In this document: in pieces, positions 1-5,289 of the stretch | How positions within the stretch are numbered: position 1 is the stretch's first letter | Layout: each line of letters opens with the position of its first letter | DNA from: Candidatus Woesebacteria bacterium | Lineage (GTDB): Bacteria; Patescibacteriota; Microgenomatia; UBA10105; UBA927 | Length of the DNA stretch: 7,429 nt | Direction of reading: 5' to 3' | Assembly (NCBI GenBank): GCA_020057765.1 | Contig: JAGVFE010000060.1 | Coordinates: 1 to 7,429 of the forward strand | Notes under the pieces: model-generated | Database searches by the model: none | What the model saw: only the letters and a program-made list of their open reading frames with translations | What the model was told of the DNA's origin: nothing | Made by a program: the position numbers and the translations under genes

Positions 1-78
1 AACAGAGTATAATCAATTTGTCAATAACCAGATGGCCAACTGTCGTACTTGTAGGGAGTAAGGCTGATTTGAGTCGGG

Positions 79-858
79 TCAGCTTTTCCGGCAGGCCAAT
101 AATTGAATGTAGGGCGCATTTGTCCCGGCAACCGATCCGGAAGCGGCAGAGTCAAAAGAGGCAATATTAACGGCAGCGGAGATTCCAGTGGTGGTAGAGC
201 CGGTATTGACTGTAGCATAGGGGTTATTGTTATCTCCTTCCCCACATCCCAAACCAGTATGACACCAGTTTTGCATATGTTTCCTTGTTTCAGTATGGGT
301 GTGTCCCGGATCAGAAATACTCACAGAGGTATTCGGCGGGTCAACGGCATGGGTGTGCTGGCCAACCGCTCTGCTTTCCAGATTGGTAAGGGCGGTGCCG
401 GAGGTGCCTGCAAGAGTGCCACCGGAAGGAAGACCGACAACATACAACCCTCGTGCACTTGTAAATTCTGTCCAGCCCGTCGGGCAGGCGGTGAGGTTGA
501 AGAAGGAGACGAGGCCGGCGGGGAGCGCGCTTGCTGCAGCTGTCTGTGTCGTCCCGTCCGGAAACTTGAAGCCTCCGGTGGTTGATTGAATAGTGCCGGC
601 AACAGTCACACTTCCTGCAGTAAACAGAGACGTGCCTGTTGCTGCAGGATCCATGAAATAGGCACTGTTGGCGGTGTCAATAAATTTAGGTGCAGTAAGC
701 GTGTTGGTGCCGGACAACACCACGGGAGCATCAATGGTGAGTGTCTCTCCCACAGCAGACACGGGAAGTCGTATGGCCAACCAAACATTTACCGCAACAA
801 GAGCGAGGATTACTATCGTTAACAATGATTGCCTGGTGGTGGTACGGTGGTGGTGCAT
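79..858 (-). CDS. Secreted or membrane-anchored phage tail collar-like surface protein
   Basis: This is a 259-residue protein probably displayed outside the cell. A basic, His-rich N-terminus is followed by a hydrophobic stretch (about residues 11-30) and a possible signal peptidase site after LPVSA (residue 35). KFIDTANSAYFMDP (58-71) resembles the 'YDSxNTxYYxDP' units of tail-fibre and S74-type proteins. KFPDGTTQTAA (98-108) is a segment common just before collar domains. The rest resembles the phage tail collar family: CPTGW (125-129), GQHTH (166-170), GHTHTE (185-190) and the ending APYIQLLACRKS. In phage short tail fibres, HxH motifs bind metal along a trimer axis, so a metal-bound trimer is inferred here. 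Cysteines 125, 199, 205 and 256 could form disulfides. The ATG lies 3 bases after the upstream stop with no Shine-Dalgarno, suggesting translational coupling. A prophage remnant is less likely, because no other phage genes are present. The exact role is unknown. Confidence 0.8.
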   Translation of the reverse strand: MHHHRTTTRQSLLTIVILALVAVNVWLAIRLPVSAVGETLTIDAPVVLSGTNTLTAPKFIDTANSAYFMDPAATGTSLFTAGSVTVAGTIQSTTGGFKFPDGTTQTAAASALPAGLVSFFNLTACPTGWTEFTSARGLYVVGLPSGGTLAGTSGTALTNLESRAVGQHTHAVDPPNTSVSISDPGHTHTETRKHMQNWCHTGLGCGEGDNNNPYATVNTGSTTTGISAAVNIASFDSAASGSVAGTNAPYIQLLACRKS

Positions 859-861
859 ATG

Positions 862-1245
862 CTATTTCGGACAGCGAACATTTGTTTTTTGACACTCATC
901 CAGACAATATCTGTCTGCGTAGGTCTTGGGACAACCGGTGCGTTTGCTATCCTCATACGCATTGCAAAACCCATAGGGATCACAGGCAAACGGACCGGGA
1001 CCTAAGAGCGGGGTGGGGGTGGGAACCGCAGACGGAAAGGACGAGTCTGCCTGCTTTGCCGGCAAAAAACTGCGAATATTTCTCTCTTGCCTGTTATTTC
1101 CTTCACCCGTTTTTCCTAACCGGTATACCACCAGACTTGCTGCAATAACCACTACCGCCAACACCACGCCTGCCCCAACGAATGCAACCGTCTTCCGGCT
1201 TCCCTGACCGGCGTTTGTCTGACCTGGTTTTGCGACATCGTTCAT
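862..1245 (-). CDS. Single-pass membrane protein with a six-cysteine outer domain
   Basis: I do not recognise a family for this 127-residue protein. It has a short polar N-terminus (1-18), one transmembrane helix (about 20-42) followed by YRLGK, a polar stretch, a Pro/Thr linker PTPTPLLGPGP (75-85) and a compact C-terminal segment with six cysteines at 88, 94, 105, 114, 118 and 125 (C-x5-C-x10-C-x8-C-x3-C-x6-C). An even number of cysteines beyond a membrane anchor suggests three disulfides in an exported domain. That is inferred, since the orientation is not proven. The start is supported by AAAGGGGA six bases upstream and a promoter further up. It is the first gene of a unit with the collar-like protein, so the two may share a surface structure. 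Confidence 0.75.
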   Translation of the reverse strand: MNDVAKPGQTNAGQGSRKTVAFVGAGVVLAVVVIAASLVVYRLGKTGEGNNRQERNIRSFLPAKQADSSFPSAVPTPTPLLGPGPFACDPYGFCNAYEDSKRTGCPKTYADRYCLDECQKTNVRCPK

Positions 1246-1251
1246 GTTTAA

Positions 1252-1259
1252 TCCCCTTT
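1252..1259 (-). promoter_or_regulatory. Ribosome binding site of the six-cysteine protein
   Basis: Reading on the minus strand, AAAGGGGA is followed by six bases and then the ATG at 1245. It fixes this start. It is one of only two clear Shine-Dalgarno sequences seen in the window. Confidence 0.65.
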
Positions 1260-1281
1260 GTAAAAAAGCTTCCTACTAGTA

Positions 1282-1309
1282 GTTCTACTCTCTCTCTCTC
1301 TAATGTCAA
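1282..1309 (-). promoter_or_regulatory. Promoter of the surface-protein unit, with a dinucleotide-repeat spacer
   Basis: On the minus strand a perfect TTGACA (1309-1304) is followed by a 16-base spacer consisting of TT and seven AG units, then TAGAAC (1287-1282), a 4/6 match to the -10 consensus. Transcription would begin about 30 bases before the ATG at 1245. A 10-base palindrome, CTACTAGTAG (1273-1282), sits at the downstream edge and could be an operator. The box match is seen in the sequence. Promoter activity is inferred. Confidence 0.55.
1288..1301. repeat. (CT)7 / (AG)7 microsatellite
   Basis: Seven uninterrupted CT units on the plus strand (AG on the minus strand) fill all but two bases of the spacer between the -35 and -10 boxes of the minus-strand surface-protein promoter. 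Gain or loss of one unit would change the spacer from 16 to 18 or 14 bases. Confidence 0.95.
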
Positions 1310-1324
1310 GTGAGAGAAAGCGTC

Positions 1325-1353
1325 TTGCAAATAGGACAACAAAGTGGTAATGT
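1325..1353 (+). promoter_or_regulatory. Possible promoter of the ATPase gene
   Basis: TTGCAA (1325-1330, 4/6 match) and TAATGT (1348-1353, weak match) are 17 bases apart. The predicted start of transcription, 6-7 bases past the -10 box, falls on or next to the ATG at 1360. The message would then be essentially leaderless, which fits the lack of a good Shine-Dalgarno. The -10 match is poor, so confidence is limited. Confidence 0.35.
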
Positions 1354-1359
1354 TGTTTT

Positions 1360-2646
1360 ATGAATTCAATATTAAGAACGCTTTTATACGAATGGAAGGA
1401 CAGAAAATTACCTCAGATAATAGAGCGTGATACTCATTTGGATACTTCACTTCAACAAGGGACTCATAACGCCACAGTGATAACCGGATTTAGACGGGTA
1501 GGGAAAACCTACCTGCTTTATGAGGCTATAGAAAAGCTTTTAGAAAATCACCCCCGCGATGAAGTAGTTTATATTAACTTTGAAGATGAACGTATAATTT
1601 CACCCACGACCGATTTACTTACCGATCTGATACCAGAAATACAGGCAGTTTATGGCAAGAAACCTACATACCTCTTTGTAGACGAATTGCAGTTTATTCC
1701 TAACTGGTCAAAGTGGGTACGCCGGATACTAGATACGGAATCAATACAGATATTAATAACCGGTTCTTCCTCAAAAATGAGTAGTGCAGAACTTCCGACA
1801 GAGCTTCGAGGTAGAGCGTGGGAAGTAAAAGTGAGCCCGCTTACTTTTAAGGAATTTTTACGCTTCAAAAACATACATGTTGATTTTGAAAAATTGGCCT
1901 TCGTAAAAGATGAGATGGCACGATTTCGTTTCCTTTTTGACGAATACTTAACTTTTGGAGCATTACCAGCCGTGGTACTCACTTCTTCCGAGAAAAAACA
2001 GGAGCTTTTACAGTCTTACTTTCAAACAGTAGTACAAAGAGATATAGCCGAAAGGCACAAAATAGATAACGACACCGCACTAAGAACACTTTTAAAACTG
2101 CTTCTTAATTCAAGCTATATTACTATTTCAAAACTTGCTAATAGCTTAAAAAGCATGAGCATACCAGTAGGGAAGTCAACAATAGACAATTATCTTTCCT
2201 ACATAGAAAGCTCGTATTTTATGAACGAGCTTTATATTCATAGTCCGGCGGTTATAAACCAACTGCAATATCCTAGAAAAGTCTATTTTATAGACACCGG
2301 ATTCATGACCGCACTCTCAACCAAATTTTCTAAAAACATGGGCAGATTATTTGAGAACACAGTTTTTCATACACTAGCGCGGGAAAATGAAACAATATAC
2401 TACTACAAAGACGATAAAGGGAATGAGGTAGATTTTGCCATACTTAGTGAAGGTAAAACCACCGCTTTATACCAGGTATGTTTTGATTTGACAGATGAGG
2501 AAACACAGAGCAGGGAAGTGAGGGCGCTGATAAAGGCGGGTATAACCTTACATTGTCAAAACCTTAACCTTTTAGTTTTAGAGAAACCAGATACATTAAA
2601 ACTGCCTCAAGAAATAAAGGTTATTTCAGCGGCAGAATTGTTATAA
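1360..2646 (+). CDS. AAA_14/DUF4143 family ATPase
   Basis: This 428-residue protein has the usual length and layout of the AAA_14 plus DUF4143 family, whose cellular role is mostly unknown. The Walker A motif is GFRRVGKT (43-50), Walker B is YLFVDELQ (104-111), a sensor-like ITGSSS lies at 133-138, and Arg-rich ELRGRAWEV (148-156) is typical of the family. The C-terminal DUF4143 part contains FEN (331-333), NEVDFAI (355-361) and YQVCFDL (371-377), a layout like a nuclease fold. The third position, usually a Glu-x-Lys in active nucleases, is not conserved here, so catalysis is doubtful. The ATG is preferred because a possible promoter ends just before it; there is no strong Shine-Dalgarno. The gene is visibly richer in A/T than its neighbours, which suggests separate ancestry. 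It is read toward nnrD, 24 bases away, with no terminator seen between them. Confidence 0.9.
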   Translation: MNSILRTLLYEWKDRKLPQIIERDTHLDTSLQQGTHNATVITGFRRVGKTYLLYEAIEKLLENHPRDEVVYINFEDERIISPTTDLLTDLIPEIQAVYGKKPTYLFVDELQFIPNWSKWVRRILDTESIQILITGSSSKMSSAELPTELRGRAWEVKVSPLTFKEFLRFKNIHVDFEKLAFVKDEMARFRFLFDEYLTFGALPAVVLTSSEKKQELLQSYFQTVVQRDIAERHKIDNDTALRTLLKLLLNSSYITISKLANSLKSMSIPVGKSTIDNYLSYIESSYFMNELYIHSPAVINQLQYPRKVYFIDTGFMTALSTKFSKNMGRLFENTVFHTLARENETIYYYKDDKGNEVDFAILSEGKTTALYQVCFDLTDEETQSREVRALIKAGITLHCQNLNLLVLEKPDTLKLPQEIKVISAAELL

Positions 2647-2670
2647 AAGAGATAGACCGGAAAAAGAATT

Positions 2671-3465
2671 ATGAAGACAGTTACTATTGATGATATTAAA
2701 AATTTATGTGTACCCCTGCCGGGTTCCCATAAGGGGCAAAACGGAAGGCTTTTGATCATCGGGGGCAGCCATTTGTTTCATGCGGCAAGCCTGTGGTCGT
2801 TGACTGTGGCATCGCGTATCGTGGATCTCGTGCATTACTCCTCTGTGCCGGAGAACAATGAGATCGTGGCGAGAAACAAAGAAGAATTTCGAAACGGCAT
2901 CGTCGTTCGACGCGAAGATGTTGAACAATACATTGAAGAAGATGACGCGATTCTCATTGGTCCTGGAATGACGCGTGACGAAGAAACAGAAACGCTCACG
3001 AATTCCCTTTTGAAAAAATTTCCAAAGAAACAATGGGTCATTGATGCCGGAGCACTTCAGATGCTCGACCTATCCGCGATTCCAAAAAACGCAATCCTCA
3101 CGCCTCACCATGGTGAATATCGCGGCCTTACAAAAAACGAGGATCCTGGGGAATTCGCAAAAAAATATCAGTGCATTGTGCTTTTGAAAGGGGAAAAAGA
3201 TATTGCCTGCAGCGGGGGTGAGTGTCGAGTCATTGCGGGTGGGAATGCCGGTATGACCAAAGGGGGAACCGGGGATGTGTTGGCGGGCCTTATCGCGGCC
3301 TTGGCCTGCAAAAACGATCCGTTTCTGGCAACCATTGCCGGATCTTTCATCAACAAAAAAGCCGGTGACGCCCTGTACGAGCGGGTCGGCCCATACTTTA
3401 ACGCCAGCGATTTAGCCAATCAGATTCCAAAGACAATGAAAGGGCTTCTTTCTTACCCTTTATAG
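2671..3465 (+). CDS. nnrD: ADP-dependent NAD(P)H-hydrate dehydratase
   Basis: This cytosolic metabolite-repair enzyme converts S-NAD(P)HX back to NAD(P)H using ADP. At 264 residues it matches the stand-alone dehydratase domain (YjeF C-terminal, ribokinase-like fold) and lacks the N-terminal epimerase domain of fused forms. Visible family motifs are KGQNGRLLIIGGS (21-33), IGPGM (96-100), VIDAGAL (123-129), LTPHHGEY (143-150), VLLKGEKD (170-177) and GMTKGGTGDVLAG (194-206), with the presumed catalytic Asp202. DAGAL replaces the commoner DADAL, a variation in a substrate-side loop. The ATG at 2671 has only a weak purine-rich stretch upstream (GGAAAAAG), so the gene is probably read from the ATPase promoter. 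Its final 13 bases overlap the end of the convergent toxin gene. Confidence 0.92.
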   Translation: MKTVTIDDIKNLCVPLPGSHKGQNGRLLIIGGSHLFHAASLWSLTVASRIVDLVHYSSVPENNEIVARNKEEFRNGIVVRREDVEQYIEEDDAILIGPGMTRDEETETLTNSLLKKFPKKQWVIDAGALQMLDLSAIPKNAILTPHHGEYRGLTKNEDPGEFAKKYQCIVLLKGEKDIACSGGECRVIAGGNAGMTKGGTGDVLAGLIAALACKNDPFLATIAGSFINKKAGDALYERVGPYFNASDLANQIPKTMKGLLSYPL

Positions 3466-3704
3466 ACATCACCACGGTAGTCGATGGTGAGAATTTTTAT
3501 TGTTTGGGTGTCAGGAGTACATGTATAGATAATGCGCAACGGCCCCGCGCGAAGGCTGTATTTCCCTTCGTATACCCCATGGAGTTGTTTACCGGCAAGC
3601 GGATATTCTTTGAGATACTCAATTTTTCGTTGGACTTTGTTGCTGTCGGCCGCACCGATTCTTTTGAGGCGCTTGAGTGCTTCGTCTTTGAAAATAAGCC
3701 GCAT
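3453..3704 (-). CDS. RelE/ParE-type toxin of a type II toxin-antitoxin pair
   Basis: This small basic protein (83 residues from the ATG at 3704) follows the RelE/ParE fold: a helical N-terminal half (KDEALKRLKRI and KVQRKIEYLKEYP) and the strand-rich ending GKYSLRAGPLRIIY, IKILTIDYRGDVYKG. The Arg residues in LRAGPLRIIY and the 'YRGDVY' tail correspond to the usual 'RxGxYRViY ... HRxxVY' pattern. RelE relatives cut ribosome-bound mRNA, while ParE relatives poison gyrase. The sequence alone does not decide, though the length and pattern favour RelE-like. The ATG at 3704 gives a TAATG one-base overlap with the antitoxin stop and a GGA ten bases upstream. A TTG at 3719 would add MEQTI. The C-terminal coding end overlaps nnrD by 13 bases. 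Confidence 0.85.
   Translation of the reverse strand: MRLIFKDEALKRLKRIGAADSNKVQRKIEYLKEYPLAGKQLHGVYEGKYSLRAGPLRIIYTCTPDTQTIKILTIDYRGDVYKG
3469..3498 (+). terminator. Weak intrinsic terminator candidate after nnrD
   Basis: TCACCA (3469-3474) pairs with TGGTGA (3485-3490) around a 10-base loop, followed shortly by five T residues (3494-3498). The stem is short and only half G/C, and it lies inside the toxin coding region. It is the only stem-plus-T-run seen near the nnrD stop, so it is offered as a possibility only. Confidence 0.25.
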
Positions 3705-3982
3705 TATTGTTTGTTCCAACCGAGAATTTTATACGCTTCTTCTTCTGAATATGTTTTAGTAGATTTTTCGGCACGTCGGATGCTTGCGACGAGTTTTTTG
3801 TCAGACATAACGTCAAATGTTTCCATCCAGCCTTCAAACTCCTCCGCAGATATCAGAATAACCGGCGGCTTGCCCCGGTGGGTTATGGTGAACTGGCGCA
3901 GCTTCACACCCGCATCTTCAAGCAGTTGATAGAAGTTGGCGCGCGCTTCGTTAGCCGGGAGAATGGATTGTAATGTTGCCAC
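3704..3982 (-). CDS. Phd/YefM-type antitoxin
   Basis: This 92-residue partner of the RelE/ParE-type toxin should bind the toxin through its C-terminal part and the operator DNA through its N-terminal part. The N-terminal half matches the Phd/YefM fold: PANEARANFYQLLEDAG (9-25), then FTITHRGKPPVILISAEEFEGWMET (31-55), which corresponds to the family's 'itknGkpvavlvs.eeyesl'. The C-terminal stretch is charged and probably flexible until bound. The start codon is GTG (3982-3980). No Shine-Dalgarno precedes it, and the only upstream ATG (3990) is out of frame. The near-consensus promoter immediately upstream predicts transcription starting at the GTG. The gene overlaps the toxin ATG by one base, so the two are probably coupled. 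Confidence 0.87.
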   Translation of the reverse strand: MATLQSILPANEARANFYQLLEDAGVKLRQFTITHRGKPPVILISAEEFEGWMETFDVMSDKKLVASIRRAEKSTKTYSEEEAYKILGWNKQ

Positions 3983-3988
3983 AGAGAC

Positions 3989-4017
3989 ATAGTACCACTA
4001 CTGGTACTAGTTGTCAA
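3989..4017 (-). promoter_or_regulatory. Strong promoter of the toxin-antitoxin pair
   Basis: On the minus strand TTGACA (4017-4012) and TACTAT (3994-3989) are exactly 17 bases apart, matching the consensus at 6/6 and 5/6 positions. Transcription would start about 3982-3983, on the antitoxin GTG. The -35 context, CACTTGACA, is identical to that of the surface-protein promoter at 1312-1304. Confidence 0.7.
3990..4009. promoter_or_regulatory. Palindromic operator for antitoxin autoregulation
   Basis: TAGTACCA (3990-3997) and TGGTACTA (4002-4009) are perfect 8-base inverted arms around CTAC. The palindrome covers most of the spacer and the -10 box of the toxin-antitoxin promoter, the position expected for a Phd/YefM operator, so bound antitoxin would block RNA polymerase. 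The palindrome is seen in the sequence. Its use by this antitoxin is inferred. Confidence 0.65.
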
Positions 4018-4021
4018 GTGG

Positions 4022-4050
4022 TTGTGTTTTTGAGGGTATGCGGGTAATAT
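4022..4050 (+). promoter_or_regulatory. Possible promoter of the fic-led unit
   Basis: TTGTGT (4022-4027, 3/6 match) and TAATAT (4045-4050) are 17 bases apart, predicting a start near 4057 and a leader of only about four bases before the ATG at 4061. The -35 box is weak. It lies only 4 bases from the divergent antitoxin -35 box. Confidence 0.35.
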
Positions 4051-4059
4051 ACGGGTAAT
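4041..4059 (+). repeat. Short direct repeat CGGGTAAT before fic
   Basis: CGGGTAAT occurs at 4041-4048 and again at 4052-4059, one helical turn (11 bases) apart, ending one base before the fic ATG. The first copy overlaps the proposed -10 box. It could be a protein-binding site or simple duplication. Confidence 0.6.
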
Positions 4060-4060
4060 C

Positions 4061-5101
4061 ATGTATTCCCCAAAATTTTCCATCACCAACAAGCTCCTCA
4101 AGACCATCGGCATTATTGAAGCAGCCAAAGAGGTAATAGAAAACGCCCCGCTTGTGCCTGCCTGGGAAGCAAAATTTCGGGAAGAGGCCATTGTCCGCAC
4201 CGTCCACCATGGGACACATATCGAGGGAAACGAGCTCAACTTTACCGAGGCAAGCCAGGTGATTGCAGGCGGAAAAATCGTGGGTCGTGAACGGGACATT
4301 CAGGAGGTACTCAATTATAGAAACGTCTTGAAGTTTATAGAAAATTATGACAAACAGGAGATCACCGAGGATACCGTCAAACATATTCATTCGCTCACCA
4401 CACACCGCATGCTGGCCGAAGATGCGGTTGGGGAGTACAGAAAGACGCAGGTGGTCGTCAAGAATGCCCAGACGGGCGAGATCACCTTCCGGCCGCCGCC
4501 GGCCATTGAAGTGCCGTTTCTCATGAGTTCATTTTTAGAGTGGCTCAATGGTGCCATTGATGATCCGCATGCAGTGCTGACGGCGGGTATTACGCACTAC
4601 GAAATTGTGCGGATCCACCCGTTTCTGGATGGCAATGGACGCGTGGCTCGGGCTCTGGCGACACTTGTTTTGTTTATGCACCGTTATGACATCAAGCGAT
4701 TTTTTGCGCTGGAAGAATACTACGACCGTGAGCCGATGCACTACTATGAAGTGCTTCAGGGTGTGAGCAAGGCTGATGGTGATTTGTCCGGGTGGTTAGA
4801 GTACTTTAGCGAAGGATTGGCAATTGAGCTAACCCGCATTAAAGAAAAAGTGAAATCGCTTTCCACCGACCTCAAGATCAAAAAATCATTCGGCGGACAA
4901 CAGATGTCTTTGACAGAACGGCAAATCAAGATCGTTGAATACATTCAGGAGAGTGGGTTTTTACAAAACAAAGCGTTTTTTGAGCTCTTTCCCATGGTGT
5001 CGGAGGATACCGTACTTCGGGAATTGAAGGATCTCCTGCAAAAAGGTATAGTGGTAAAAGAGGGAACGACCAAAGGGGCACGCTACGTGCTCCGCATGTA
5101 A
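4061..5101 (+). CDS. Fic-domain AMP-transferase with C-terminal winged helix
   Basis: This 346-residue Fic protein would transfer AMP (or a related group) from a nucleotide to a hydroxyl on a target protein. The catalytic loop HPFLDGNGRVAR (186-197) is complete, with His186, Asp190, Asn192 and Arg194. An inhibitory-helix-like motif, GTHIEGN (51-57), precedes the core and keeps Glu55, as in self-inhibited class II enzymes, but the usual first Ser/Thr is Gly. GEYRKTQ (124-130) is typical of the core. Residues about 282-346 look like a winged helix-turn-helix (LTERQIKIVEYI, DTVLRELKDLLQKGIVV), a common fusion suggesting DNA binding or target recognition. The ATG at 4061 follows a possible promoter and has no Shine-Dalgarno. 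The target is unknown. It starts divergently from the antitoxin and leads a four-gene unit. Confidence 0.9.
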   Translation: MYSPKFSITNKLLKTIGIIEAAKEVIENAPLVPAWEAKFREEAIVRTVHHGTHIEGNELNFTEASQVIAGGKIVGRERDIQEVLNYRNVLKFIENYDKQEITEDTVKHIHSLTTHRMLAEDAVGEYRKTQVVVKNAQTGEITFRPPPAIEVPFLMSSFLEWLNGAIDDPHAVLTAGITHYEIVRIHPFLDGNGRVARALATLVLFMHRYDIKRFFALEEYYDREPMHYYEVLQGVSKADGDLSGWLEYFSEGLAIELTRIKEKVKSLSTDLKIKKSFGGQQMSLTERQIKIVEYIQESGFLQNKAFFELFPMVSEDTVLRELKDLLQKGIVVKEGTTKGARYVLRM

Positions 5102-5103
5102 TT

Positions 5104-5289
5104 ATGGATTTTTCCGGTGCCGGCATAACCTATCTGCTTCTTATAATTCCGACGCTATTTGCGCTTTCCGTCGTGGGACAGGGAGCCGTCAAGGTAAACC
5201 GCGACGAGAAAGATGGAAAGCTGATATTGGGGCTTGGTATCGTGTTTCTGGTGCTCATTTTGCTTGCACATTTTTTCTTCATTAAATGA
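5104..5289 (+). CDS. Small two-helix membrane protein
   Basis: I do not recognise a family for this 61-residue protein. Two hydrophobic helices (about 8-28 and 40-60) flank a short charged loop, KVNRDEKDGK (30-39). The loop has four basic and three acidic residues, so by the positive-inside rule it probably faces the cytoplasm, forming a hairpin in the membrane. It starts two bases after the fic stop and its TGA overlaps the ligase ATG (ATGA). No Shine-Dalgarno is seen for it or for the ligase, so translation probably continues from fic. The tight coupling on both sides argues that it is a real gene. Confidence 0.7.
   Translation: MDFSGAGITYLLLIIPTLFALSVVGQGAVKVNRDEKDGKLILGLGIVFLVLILLAHFFFIK

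Noticed and set aside
8..13. Perfect TATAAT on the plus strand at the left edge
   Set aside because: A -35 box would lie outside the window, and the only thing downstream is antisense to the collar-like gene, so it cannot be supported as a promoter.
103..602. Open frames of 93-160 codons on both strands within 103-602
   Set aside because: They overlap the collar-like gene in other frames, give low-complexity Gly/Ala/Pro/Arg-rich translations without a known motif, and have no start signal.
1009..1024. G-rich run suggesting a G-quadruplex
   Set aside because: Only three G tracts with single-T loops are present and a fourth is missing. It is explained by the Pro/Thr linker codons on the minus strand.
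741..1148. 135-codon plus-strand open frame
   Set aside because: It runs antisense across both surface-protein genes, and its translation is a patchwork of Trp, Cys and His with no domain character.
79..1245. Prophage or tailocin region
   Set aside because: Only the collar-like protein resembles phage proteins. It carries a signal peptide or anchor, and no structural, lysis or integrase genes are nearby.
3705..3719. TTG start at 3719 for the toxin (adds MEQTI)
   Set aside because: The ATG at 3704 makes the common one-base TAATG overlap with the antitoxin stop and has a GGA upstream, so the longer form is less likely though not excluded.
3988..3990. ATG upstream of the antitoxin GTG start
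   Set aside because: It is out of frame with the antitoxin (8 bases away) and lies within the -10 box.
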